Assembly (NCBI GenBank): GCA_021741465.1
Contig: JAIOXV010000004.1
Location: 1-53,998 of the forward strand
DNA: 53,998 nt
DNA from: Paracoccaceae bacterium
GTDB taxonomy: Bacteria > Pseudomonadota > Alphaproteobacteria > Rhodobacterales > Rhodobacteraceae
Direction of reading: 5' to 3'
In this document: in pieces, positions 18,311 through 26,832 of the stretch
Layout: every line of letters starts with the position of its first letter
How positions within the stretch are numbered: position 1 is the first letter of the stretch
The notes under the pieces: generated by a model
The model's input: only the letters and a program-made list of their open reading frames with translations
Told to the model about the DNA's origin: nothing
The model's database searches: none
Program-made: the position numbers and the translations under genes

Positions 18311-19012
18311 TTACGCATGGCTGCGCTCCTCGGAAACGAGAACGCCTGTGGCAAGGATTGCAACGCCAAAGGCCATGCGGTTCAGGATGTCGGCAACATT
18401 ATAGGCAACGGTCAGGCTGCCATCGTCCATCATCCCCGCAAAGGCCGTGAGAAAGTTCCCCAAAGGATAGATGGCCCAGCCGATGGTCACGATCAAACGA
18501 AGCCAAAAATAGCCGCGGCGCAAATGATCGCCGGTGGCGGATCTGATGACGTCATCCATAAGGCCAAAGTACAGCTCACCCAGAACATAGAGCCAGAAGA
18601 CCAGGCCGATGAGAAAGGCCAAGGTTGGGTGCATATAAGCGCCTTCGCCCAAATAGCGCACGAAAACCATCAGCACGGAAACGACAACCAGCCGCCAGAA
18701 CAAACCGGCCCCAAGTTTTCCGGCCGTCTTGGCCATGAAATAAAGCGCCATCACCTGCAGCGGCATCGAAACGATCCAACCGACATAGTGATAAACCACC
18801 GGCACCCCGCCCCCAACGGCCCATGCCGCGCGGCCTTCATAGGCCGCACCCACACCGACCAGCGCGGCAAGCGCGCAAAGAACGACGGGCAGTCGCCAAG
18901 AGCGGTTGACCCAGGATGTGCCCATCAAAAGCAGGATCGCCGTTGCAGCAAGACCGAACAAAGCAGCCGAGTAGCTTGCCGCGGTCAGGTCGGTTGTCTG
19001 AAACACCGCCAT
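18311..19012 (-). CDS. Proteorhodopsin-like seven-helix protein lacking the retinal lysine
   Basis: A 233-residue, seven-helix protein homologous to proteorhodopsin. Helix C reads HYVGWIVSMPLQV against RYIDWLLTVPLQV in green proteorhodopsin, helix E/F region WLYVLGELYFG against WLYMIYELYMG, helix F GWAIYPLG, and helix G YNVADILNRMAFG against YNLADFVNKILFG. The Schiff-base lysine (K231) is Arg212 (codon CGC), the proton acceptor D97 is Gly78, R94 is His75 and the donor E108 is Ala89; the helix-G aspartate is kept (Asp208). It therefore cannot bind retinal in the usual way or pump protons. GGGAG precedes the ATG. It lies between the ABC permease (47-bp gap) and flotillin (45-bp gap). Confidence 0.9.
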   Translation of the reverse strand: MAVFQTTDLTAASYSAALFGLAATAILLLMGTSWVNRSWRLPVVLCALAALVGVGAAYEGRAAWAVGGGVPVVYHYVGWIVSMPLQVMALYFMAKTAGKLGAGLFWRLVVVSVLMVFVRYLGEGAYMHPTLAFLIGLVFWLYVLGELYFGLMDDVIRSATGDHLRRGYFWLRLIVTIGWAIYPLGNFLTAFAGMMDDGSLTVAYNVADILNRMAFGVAILATGVLVSEERSHA

Positions 19013-19059
19013 ATTACTGTCTCCCTTTGCGGATTATTTTGGATTGCATATCTGCCCCC

Positions 19060-20421
19060 TCAGATCTGTGTTCGAATGTGAGGCGAGCGAGCGTAAAGCG
19101 CGACCATCGGCAAGATCAGCAGCCCGAATATGAACTGTTGCCATTGGAAGTTCAGGCCAATGCCGACAAGAAACGAAGACAAGACCTGCAGGACCAGCAC
19201 CCCGATCACGGTAAAGCCATATCCGCCCGCCCCGCCCAAAAGCGACGTCCCGCCCACGACAACTGCGGCCAAGGTCAGGAACAGGTATTGGTCACCAACG
19301 CCGATGAAACCGCCTCCAGACCAGCCCAGCAGCAGGCTGCCCGTCAGCGCCGCGAAAAAGCCCGACAGGGTGTACATCATGACCCAGTAGCGCATTTCCG
19401 AAATCATCACCCGGCTTGCCGAGGTGCGGTTGACGCCAAGCGCATAGAGAAAGCGGCCATAGACCGTAAGCCTCAGCCCAAGGATCAGGATCAAGGCAAT
19501 CAGGCCCCAGATCAGAATAACCGGCGGGAATGGCAGGCCAAAGGTGGTGCCGTTCATCGCCGAGATGTTGGAAAGCCAAGCCGGGACTGTGCCGAACACG
19601 TTCCCGCCATAAGCAGAGCCGATTGAGGTGACGATTTGCACGCCGCCCGAAATGGCAAAGCCGGTGCCAAGGGTAACGATCAGCGCTTGCCCTTGCAGTT
19701 TATAGCTCAACAGCCCGTTGATGGTCCCAAGAAGGGCCCCGATGGCCAGCACCAGAATGGTCGCAAGCCAGGGCGGAACGCCAAGACCCATGAGGTACAA
19801 AAGCCCAACGTTCGCCGCGCCGATGATGAAGGGAATGGACAGATCCAACCCCCCCAAAAGGGCAACCAACGTCTGACCGATCGAGGCAATCCCAAGGAAA
19901 GAGGCAAACAGAAGCATCGACTTGATATTATTGCCAGAGGCAAAACCTTCGATGTTCATGGAGCCAACCGAGAACAACCCCGCCAAGACCATGATCCCGA
20001 TAAAGGCGGATCGGTTTTGCTGAAACTGCCGGCCAAGTGTCCGGGTCAGGATCAAGATCGCCAACAGGATAATCAGCGAAATCACATTCCAGATGTTGAA
20101 GAAGCCTTCCACCGTCAACGAAAGCACGATGAAGGCAAGCAGGATCAGGGCCAGCCCAAGAAGCGGCCAACGATAGGCCAGCCAAGCCCGGCCCAAAGGG
20201 GTTGGACCATCTGTAGCTTCCTGACCGTCCTCCAGGAACTGCCCCAGAACATAGCGCCAGCCCCAGGTAAACAGCGCCATCGTGGCAATTGCAGACAGAA
20301 TTATAATCTGGACAGACGCGCCCTGCGCAAAACCAAACCCTGCGCCGATCAGCGTCAGCACAATCGCGATACACAGGCCCAATATGCGGGCGGGCAGGCT
20401 GAGTTTTGGCAAAGTATCCAT
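19060..20421 (-). CDS. Ribose-type ABC transporter permease, long form (second permease)
   Basis: A 453-residue inner-membrane permease of the RbsC/BPD_transp_2 family. The core (from about 165: FASFLGIASIGQTLVALLGGLDLSIPFIIGAANV) carries the family features, including the GGxDLS segment and GRFLYALGVNRTSASRVMI, the ATPase-coupling loop. An N-terminal extension of about 110-120 residues with extra hydrophobic segments makes it longer than the usual 320-350. The start overlaps the stop of the other permease by one base. It is followed by the opsin gene. Confidence 0.9.
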   Translation of the reverse strand: MDTLPKLSLPARILGLCIAIVLTLIGAGFGFAQGASVQIIILSAIATMALFTWGWRYVLGQFLEDGQEATDGPTPLGRAWLAYRWPLLGLALILLAFIVLSLTVEGFFNIWNVISLIILLAILILTRTLGRQFQQNRSAFIGIMVLAGLFSVGSMNIEGFASGNNIKSMLLFASFLGIASIGQTLVALLGGLDLSIPFIIGAANVGLLYLMGLGVPPWLATILVLAIGALLGTINGLLSYKLQGQALIVTLGTGFAISGGVQIVTSIGSAYGGNVFGTVPAWLSNISAMNGTTFGLPFPPVILIWGLIALILILGLRLTVYGRFLYALGVNRTSASRVMISEMRYWVMMYTLSGFFAALTGSLLLGWSGGGFIGVGDQYLFLTLAAVVVGGTSLLGGAGGYGFTVIGVLVLQVLSSFLVGIGLNFQWQQFIFGLLILPMVALYARSPHIRTQI

Positions 20422-21821
20422 CAGTTACCTGCCTCTGTTGCCGGGACGTCCTTGGTCTGCCGCTTGGCCTCTTGCGAGATGAACAAGGCCGACGCCAACA
20501 CCAACCCTGCCAAAATCACCGTGACAGCGGGCCCGATTGATTTGCGGCTTGATTGGCCGACGGCAAGGCGAAGGAATATCGCCACCACAATCAGGATCAG
20601 CACTCCGAAAACCATAGGGGCGACTTGCAGGCGCAAAGCCTCGGTCCCGGCGTCAACCACGCCAATCTCCAGTGGGCCGACAAGGACAGCTTGCATTTGA
20701 ACGGGATCGGTAAGCACAAGGCCAGCTGTTCCAAGCGCGGCATAGTCATAGGTTGCGTGCAAGATGATCCCAAGCACCACCACCGACAGCACCACGAAAT
20801 ACAAAAGCGGTGAAAAGTTGCGGATCCGTCGTTGGATCACCGGAATCAGCAAGGTCAGCAACAGCGACACAACCAAAATCGTGCCGTAGGCAAGGTTGGT
20901 CACAAAGCTTTGCACCGCGCCAAAGTTGAAAGAAGACAGGCAGAAGGTGATCAGATAAAGGTTCACCGCCCCCAGGGCCGAGCCAAAGACACCACCACGG
21001 CCCCCTGCCAGCGATGCGCCGCCCAGAACCAGCGCGGTTACGGCAATCAGCGTATATGTGGTGCCCTGCGACGGATCCCCCGAAGATATCAGCGCTGTAA
21101 AGCAGATTGACGCCAGCCCGGCGAAACATCCCGAAATCAGGTGGGCCCCAATCCGCACGGTCGTGATCGGCACGCCCGACGTGTAGGCCGCGCGCTCATC
21201 AGACCCCATCAGGCGAAGATGGGTGTAAAACGCCGTTGCCGTGAACAGCAGCCACGCCGCTGAAGCCAGCACCAAAATGGCCAGAATGGGCGAGAAGATC
21301 GAGGTGCCATACCCCCATTCCGCCATGAATTCCGGCGCCATGCCACCCGGGCGCGGCAGAATGACAAGATTGATCCCCGAAAGCGCCAGATAGCCCGACA
21401 GCGACACGATGATAGGCTGCACCCGAACATAGATGACAATCAGCGAGAACAGGAATTGATAAAGCGCGCCCGCCAGCATGGCATAAAGGAACACGGCGAT
21501 CGGGTTGCCCAGATAACCCGCGCCATGCAACTGGATCAGGGTTACGTTGATAAAGCCGATCAGCGGGCCAATCGACAAATCCACCGTGCCACGCCCTGAA
21601 ATCACCGAAGCCATCAGCGCATAGGTCGCAAGGATCAACGGCGTTGCCACGATGATGGCCGACCCGATCCCAGCACTAGTAATCAAATTGGGCGAGCGCA
21701 GAACCGCAAAGGCCAGCAGCGCAAAGAACAAGGAAATCGGCATCAAAAGGAAGGGGTTAGAGCGCCCACCTTGCGGTTCGATCGATGCTTTTGCGTCAGT
21801 TGCGGCCTGTGGGGCTGTCAT
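20421..21821 (-). CDS. Ribose-type ABC transporter permease, long form (first permease)
   Basis: A 466-residue paralogue of the neighbouring permease. The core shows SGRGTVDLSIGPLIGFINV (GxxDLSxG), LMGSDERAAYTSGVPITTVRI as coupling loop and LVLGGASLAGGRGGVFGSALGAV near the end of the core. A C-terminal region of roughly 130 residues with two further hydrophobic stretches is extra. The start overlaps the ATPase stop by four bases. With its partner it would form a heterodimeric channel for the bound substrate. Confidence 0.9.
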   Translation of the reverse strand: MTAPQAATDAKASIEPQGGRSNPFLLMPISLFFALLAFAVLRSPNLITSAGIGSAIIVATPLILATYALMASVISGRGTVDLSIGPLIGFINVTLIQLHGAGYLGNPIAVFLYAMLAGALYQFLFSLIVIYVRVQPIIVSLSGYLALSGINLVILPRPGGMAPEFMAEWGYGTSIFSPILAILVLASAAWLLFTATAFYTHLRLMGSDERAAYTSGVPITTVRIGAHLISGCFAGLASICFTALISSGDPSQGTTYTLIAVTALVLGGASLAGGRGGVFGSALGAVNLYLITFCLSSFNFGAVQSFVTNLAYGTILVVSLLLTLLIPVIQRRIRNFSPLLYFVVLSVVVLGIILHATYDYAALGTAGLVLTDPVQMQAVLVGPLEIGVVDAGTEALRLQVAPMVFGVLILIVVAIFLRLAVGQSSRKSIGPAVTVILAGLVLASALFISQEAKRQTKDVPATEAGN

Positions 21822-23641
21822 GTCCGCCTCCCGCCTTTGACACGGCCTTCGGCATCAAATTCCACAATGCGGATGGTTTTGGGCGCCAAGGGGACCACAG
21901 TTTCAATGGGGGTGACCAAGGTTTCGCGCCGCACCTGCCGGGTGGCATAATCGGACGCGCTGGCCATGGCCTGCTTGATCTCGGGCGGAACTTCCACCTT
22001 GACGCGGACGCCATCGATCAGCCGCGCCCCGGCTTCGGACGCAACACTGGCCGCGCGCTTGGGCACAAGACCATAAGATGTCGCAAGGCCGGACCCATCC
22101 GTTTGCCCAAACATCGCCTCAAGCACCCGCTTGGGTTCCAACTTGCGACCATCAAAGCTGTCAAATGGCATGCCATCGCGGAACACGATGACGCGGGTGG
22201 CAAAGCCCAGAAATTCCTCGATCTCGGACGACAGGTAAACCACGGCCTTGCCCTCTTCGGCGAAGGTGCGCAGGTGCTTGTAAAGTTCCGACTTTGCCCC
22301 GACATCGATCCCGCGCGCCGGATCGTTAAGAATGATGGCGTCAGGCCGCATGGCAAAACCGCGGCCGATAAGCACCTTTTGCTGGTTGCCCCCGGACAGC
22401 GATGTAATGCGGTCTTCCTTGACACCGAATTTTATCAAAAGGTTCTCAACCTCGCGGGTGAAGGTAGCCACCAGCGTCGAAAAGTCGATGATCGACAGAA
22501 TGCCCGCCCGTTTCTTTTCACGGTATAGGGGCATCACCATATTCTCGAAAATGGACAACGAGGCGAAGATGCCTTCGCGCTTTCGGTCGCCCGACACGTA
22601 GGAAATCTTGCCATCCACGGCTTCGCGCAGGTTGCGAACCGGCGACCAGGTGCCATTGCGGTCGGCCACCTGAACCAAGCCCGCCAAGGCAGGCCGCACC
22701 CCGGCCAAGACCCGCACAAAGGCATCTTGGCCCTGCCCGTCAAGCCCGGCAACGCCGACGATCTCTCCGCGGCGCAAATCAAAATCAAAGGTCCGCCCGT
22801 TTGGCCAGATCGACAGGCCGCGCGCCTTTATGGCGCGTTCCTGGGTTGGAGGGTGCGGGGCAACATGGGCGCTGTGGCCGACGCCACGGTCTTGACCGGT
22901 CATCAAAGCCAAAAGATTGCGCTCGGTGATATCGGCTTTCTCTAGAACGCCGACGTCACGCCCATCGCGCAAGACGGTGGCCCGGTCCGAAATGCGGATC
23001 AATTCGGCGATCCGGTGCGTCACGATCAAAACCGTGGCGCCACCATCGCGCAGCGCGCGCATCTTGTTGAAAAGCCGTTCGGTCGAGTCAAAATCCAGCG
23101 CAGCAGAGCTTTCGTCCAGGATCAGGATCTTGGGGTCCGAAAGCAAGGCACGGGCAATTGTGATCCATTGCTTGATGCTCAGCGGCAATGTGCCAACCAA
23201 GGCGTGCGGGTCGACGCGTTCACCCGACAACTCTTCCATCAACTGACGGGCGCGGGCCACCTTGCGCTCTTGTGACAGGGTCTTGGAAAACAGCCGATCA
23301 GAGCCCATGAAAATATTGTCAACGACCGAACTTTCATCGGCCACGAGAACTTCTTGATAGACGGTCGAAATACCCAGAGCGCGGCTTTCTGCCGGCGTCG
23401 ATGGGGTTTCACCAAGGATCGAGACAGATCCGCCATCGATGGGCAGAATGCCAGAGACAACCTTGGCCATCGTGCTTTTGCCGCAGCCGTTTCCGCCGAC
23501 AATGGCGTGAATCTCACCTGCACGTGCAGAGAAAGAGGCCCCGTCAAGCGCCCGCGTCGGGCCGAAGTATTTCTTCACGTCCCGGACCGCGATGGTCTCT
23601 CGCCCAAAGGTAGGCGTATCTATGGGCAGCGAAGACGACAT
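21818..23641 (-). CDS. Ribose-type ABC transporter ATP-binding protein with C-terminal extension
   Basis: 607 residues with two fused nucleotide-binding domains as in RbsA/MglA. NBD1 has Walker A GGNGCGKST (49-57), a weak signature LSIKQ (154-158) and Walker B ILILDES (172-178). NBD2 has a degenerate Walker A (GLDGQGQDAF), a good signature LSGGNQQ (415-421), but Walker B IILNDP (436-441) where family members usually have LDEP. About 95 extra residues follow NBD2 and end in IVEFDAEGRVKGGRRT. Overlaps the first permease (ATGA). Sugar or sugar-like importer; substrate unknown. Confidence 0.92.
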   Translation of the reverse strand: MSSSLPIDTPTFGRETIAVRDVKKYFGPTRALDGASFSARAGEIHAIVGGNGCGKSTMAKVVSGILPIDGGSVSILGETPSTPAESRALGISTVYQEVLVADESSVVDNIFMGSDRLFSKTLSQERKVARARQLMEELSGERVDPHALVGTLPLSIKQWITIARALLSDPKILILDESSAALDFDSTERLFNKMRALRDGGATVLIVTHRIAELIRISDRATVLRDGRDVGVLEKADITERNLLALMTGQDRGVGHSAHVAPHPPTQERAIKARGLSIWPNGRTFDFDLRRGEIVGVAGLDGQGQDAFVRVLAGVRPALAGLVQVADRNGTWSPVRNLREAVDGKISYVSGDRKREGIFASLSIFENMVMPLYREKKRAGILSIIDFSTLVATFTREVENLLIKFGVKEDRITSLSGGNQQKVLIGRGFAMRPDAIILNDPARGIDVGAKSELYKHLRTFAEEGKAVVYLSSEIEEFLGFATRVIVFRDGMPFDSFDGRKLEPKRVLEAMFGQTDGSGLATSYGLVPKRAASVASEAGARLIDGVRVKVEVPPEIKQAMASASDYATRQVRRETLVTPIETVVPLAPKTIRIVEFDAEGRVKGGRRT

Positions 23642-23702
23642 TGGAACCTATCGGGTGAACTTGGGGCTGGTGGCGAATTTCAACGGGAAGCGGTTCAACG
23701 TG

Positions 23703-23736
23703 AAAAGAAGAGGGGCACAGAGTTGCACCCCTCTTC
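23703..23736 (-). terminator. Hairpin after the binding-protein gene
   Basis: GAAGAGGGG / CCCCTCTTC stem (9 bp, loop 12) followed by TTTT on the minus strand, 13 bases after the binding-protein stop and before the ATPase start. Such attenuators between binding protein and ATPase raise binding-protein over membrane components. Confidence 0.75.
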
Positions 23737-23749
23737 AAAGAGGGTACGC

Positions 23750-24916
23750 TTACTGTTTGAAGGCGCGCGGATCAGCGGGCTTCAGGAAGAACTGGTCGAG
23801 GTAGGCAGAGCTTGCACCCCAACGATCAGCACCAACCTTCAACCAGGCCGTCGAGTTTTCGTCGCAATCGGCGGGGACTGCGGCTTCGACTTCGGCTTGG
23901 CTCATCTTCACCGGGTCGACGAGGACGGATTGCACTTTCGGGCCTTGGCCTTGCAGAGTGCGCATCATCACGTTCCAGATCAGCTGGATTTCATCAGCGG
24001 GCGGCCATACCTGGTAAGAGGTATTCAGGTAGCCGGGGTTGTTGCGCATGTAGCAAAGCGCACCCAGTTCGCCGCCGATCGCGACCGGAATATTGCCACG
24101 GCCCGATTGCTTGACAGCGTTCAGAACGCCCATTTCAGCCGCAGACTGCACAACGATGCCGTCCAACTGGCCCGGATTGGTGGCAAGCCACTTTTGCACT
24201 TCGCCTTGGGCGACCTGATCGGTCCACATGCCGGCTACGCTGCCCACGACTTTGATGTCGGGCGCAGAGGCGAGGCCTGCCAAGACGCCACGGTTCTGGC
24301 TGTCAGAACCCGAGGTGCCGGGAATGCCTTCCACGACAAGAACGTTGCCCTTGCCACCAAGCTGGTCAGCCATGTCTTTGCCGATCTCAAAACCGGCAAC
24401 CTGATAGTTCACCGAAGAGTTGATCGCGTATTCCGAGGTGAGATAGCCGGTCAACGAGAACACTGGCACGCCTTTGTCAGCGGCGTATTTCACCGTTGCA
24501 TTCAAGGCGGTCGGGTTCGAGCAGCAAACGATGACAGCATCAACGCCCTGGTCGACCAGTTGGCGCATTTGCTGGATCTGCGTCGAGTCGTTCAGGTTCG
24601 ATTGCGTGATGACAACTTCCGACAGCAGGCCAAGGCTTTGCCATTCCGGGATGATGCTGTTTTGCAGTTCATCCATCACGGCTGCGCGCCAGGTGTTGCC
24701 GGCATAGGACGAGGCATAGCCGATCTTCCATGGCGGCGGGTTCTTTGCGACGAAATCGCGCCAAGCGCTCGGCCCAACCGGCTGGGCCCGGGCCAGCATT
24801 TCGGGGTTATAGAGGCGCGCTGCCACGTCGGCATCAAGCTCGTCCACCCCTTCGGCGAAAGCGGCCGTCGTTGCAACGGCAAGCATTGCAGTCGTCATAG
24901 CCAATTTCTTCATCAT
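23750..24916 (-). CDS. Sugar-type ABC transporter substrate-binding protein
   Basis: A periplasmic binding protein of the RbsB/periplasmic-binding-4 type, 388 residues. The signal peptide is MMKKLAMTTAMLAVATTAAFA, with cleavage likely after AFA. Landmarks are IGYASSYAGNTWRAAVMDEL, LVDQGVDAVIVCCSNPTALNATV and a VLVVEGIPGTSGSDSQNRG segment typical of lobe 2. GGAGGAG lies nine bases before the ATG at 24916; an upstream in-frame start would bury the signal peptide. A hairpin follows the gene and then come the ATPase and permease genes, so it delivers substrate to that importer. Confidence 0.93.
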   Translation of the reverse strand: MMKKLAMTTAMLAVATTAAFAEGVDELDADVAARLYNPEMLARAQPVGPSAWRDFVAKNPPPWKIGYASSYAGNTWRAAVMDELQNSIIPEWQSLGLLSEVVITQSNLNDSTQIQQMRQLVDQGVDAVIVCCSNPTALNATVKYAADKGVPVFSLTGYLTSEYAINSSVNYQVAGFEIGKDMADQLGGKGNVLVVEGIPGTSGSDSQNRGVLAGLASAPDIKVVGSVAGMWTDQVAQGEVQKWLATNPGQLDGIVVQSAAEMGVLNAVKQSGRGNIPVAIGGELGALCYMRNNPGYLNTSYQVWPPADEIQLIWNVMMRTLQGQGPKVQSVLVDPVKMSQAEVEAAVPADCDENSTAWLKVGADRWGASSAYLDQFFLKPADPRAFKQ

Positions 24917-24977
24917 CTTAATCTCCTCCCAGATGATACTTCTTTTCGTGCGTGCAGGCTCAGTCGTAAAAGCAGGC

Positions 24978-25913
24978 TCAGTCATAAAAGTCGTGGGGCG
25001 CCTTGCGGAAACCAGCCCACGTCACCGGGTCATGGCCGGTAACCACCATTGCACCCGTGTCGGCAGCCACCTTACGAAGCTTGGCAACCGAATCTGCGGC
25101 CTTGCCCGAGGACACGACAAGTCCAGGCAACGCCTTGTTTTCCCAGTGATCCATCGTATAGGCAGCATCGATGGTCAGCAGAACCGGACCGGTTTTTGGC
25201 AAGGTAATCAGAAAGGATTGATGCCCCGGCGAATGGCCAGGGGTAAATATCATCCGCACCGTGCCATCGCCAAACAGGTCGTAGTTATCGGTGTTTTCGC
25301 CGCCAAGGAACTTCCAGTTCAGGCCAGGGCGATCAAAGTCGGCCCTGATATAGGCACCGGCCGAAAACCAATGCGGCTTGAACGCGTATTCATATTCCGA
25401 GCGCTGAACAATGTGGGTTGCCTTGGGAAAGCGGCCGATGGCGCCGGTATGGTCCAGGTGCAAATGGCTTTGCACCACGAACCGGACAGATTGCGGCGCG
25501 ACATCGACCAGTTTCAATTGGTCAACGCAGTTTTCGGACACCTGCATGATCGGGTCATAGGCGTCGACCACGGCGCCCCAATGGCCACGCTTGTCGATCG
25601 CAGTTTCGATGGCATTGCCGCCATCAATCACCACATTGCCCTGCGGGTGCTTGATCAAGAACCACGGCACAGGAATTTCGTAAGGCTCTTCGCCCTGGTT
25701 CATCTTGATGTATTTGGTCTTTGTGCGCAGCGTTCCCGTCTGGAACATGTGCAGTTCGATGCCAGAGGATTTACGGCTGCTGCGCCGCTGTTCTTGCGGC
25801 GTAGCATTCAGCACCGGCCGCGGGGCCAGCGTCGAGCTTCCAGTCTTGGACGAGGCAGCGGAGGCATCGGTTTCGATGCGGCGTCCCTTATCGTCGAACT
25901 CGATGATTTTCAT
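24978..25913 (-). CDS. Metallo-beta-lactamase-fold hydrolase, lactonase-like
   Basis: A 311-residue MBL-fold enzyme of the type that includes N-acyl-homoserine-lactone lactonases. Metal-binding SHLHLDHTG (His150, His152, Asp154, His155), FTPGHSPGHQSF and VTGHDP are in place for a dinuclear Zn site. The first 50 residues are a low-complexity Ser/Ala/Arg-rich extension starting MKIIEFDDKGRR, which resembles the last residues of the ABC ATPase. No signal peptide, so cytoplasmic. In this operon a catabolic lactone or ester substrate is more likely than quorum quenching, but that is inference. Confidence 0.85.
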   Translation of the reverse strand: MKIIEFDDKGRRIETDASAASSKTGSSTLAPRPVLNATPQEQRRSSRKSSGIELHMFQTGTLRTKTKYIKMNQGEEPYEIPVPWFLIKHPQGNVVIDGGNAIETAIDKRGHWGAVVDAYDPIMQVSENCVDQLKLVDVAPQSVRFVVQSHLHLDHTGAIGRFPKATHIVQRSEYEYAFKPHWFSAGAYIRADFDRPGLNWKFLGGENTDNYDLFGDGTVRMIFTPGHSPGHQSFLITLPKTGPVLLTIDAAYTMDHWENKALPGLVVSSGKAADSVAKLRKVAADTGAMVVTGHDPVTWAGFRKAPHDFYD

Positions 25914-25943
25914 GCCGAAACCTTTGTCTGTGGTGCCAGTGTA

Positions 25944-26792
25944 TCAGGTGCGCTCATCAATGATCCGCAGCGCCTCTTTCAGGTACACAGCGAAAAGCGG
26001 GTAGTTTTCGGACATCGGGAAGTGGCCAATATCTTCCATTTCAATGTAGATACCGCCCGGAATCTGACGCGCGGTTTCTTCGGTGGCCTCGGGTGGCGTC
26101 AGATAGTCATAGGTGCCGGTCATCATGATAACCGGGCAGCGTTTTGCATCGATATTGCCAAGCTTGCCGCGAAGGTCATGGTCGATCGAGTAGAAGAAGA
26201 GGTCGCCTTTGAACACTTCGGCGCCTTGGGTGTAATAGTGCCAGGTCAGCCAGCGATCCATGTCAGGTGACTGCGGCGCCATCAAATCCCAAACGCCGCT
26301 TGCGCAAACCTGCGCCGCGTTGGCATGGGGGTGACGCCACCAATCCAGGAAAAAGCCCGGCGCATGTTCAGCCGCCTCGACAGGAATAACGGCACGAAAG
26401 CGGTCAGGATAGTGCAGTGCCAATTGAAGGGCGACGTTGCCACCAAAGGACGACCCCATGAAAATCGGGTTTTCCAATTCCAGCGCGTCGCAGAAGGCTA
26501 CGATGAAGTTCATGTAATGCTCTGCGGTCAGAGCATATTCTTCCTTCCACCACTCCTTGTTCAAGGGCGGATCAGATTTGCCGTGGCGCGCCAGATCATA
26601 GGCGATAATATCATAATTTTGGGTGATGGAGTCATCTTCCAACAGCCCGCGCCATTGGTGGTTATGGCATCCGGCGGTATGCTGGCAAACCACCGGCTGG
26701 CCCTGCCCATTGCGCAGATAAAAGACCTTATATTCGTAACCGTCCACGTCGATCGTAACATAGCGGCCGATGACCGGCGAGTGTTTGGCCAT
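25944..26792 (-). CDS. Alpha/beta hydrolase
   Basis: 282 residues with the alpha/beta-hydrolase fold: oxyanion-side CQHTAGCHNHQW, strand-5 nucleophile elbow GSSFGG (Ser115), GTYDYLTPPEATEE as the acid-bearing region and IGHFPMSE with the catalytic histidine. The start at 26792 (MAKHSPV) gives the usual N-terminal strand; a longer in-frame form is not supported by a ribosome-binding site. Likely an ester or C-C bond hydrolase acting on the imported compound, together with the lactonase-like enzyme. Confidence 0.9.
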   Translation of the reverse strand: MAKHSPVIGRYVTIDVDGYEYKVFYLRNGQGQPVVCQHTAGCHNHQWRGLLEDDSITQNYDIIAYDLARHGKSDPPLNKEWWKEEYALTAEHYMNFIVAFCDALELENPIFMGSSFGGNVALQLALHYPDRFRAVIPVEAAEHAPGFFLDWWRHPHANAAQVCASGVWDLMAPQSPDMDRWLTWHYYTQGAEVFKGDLFFYSIDHDLRGKLGNIDAKRCPVIMMTGTYDYLTPPEATEETARQIPGGIYIEMEDIGHFPMSENYPLFAVYLKEALRIIDERT

Positions 26793-26832
26793 TGTGTAAA
26801 ACCCTTCAGAGTTTTGAAGTTCCTTGAACGCG

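Noticed and set aside
24978-25913. Quorum-quenching AHL lactonase as a firm call
   Set aside because: The fold and metal motif fit, but the operon is catabolic and no quorum-sensing gene is in the window; only lactonase-like is supported.
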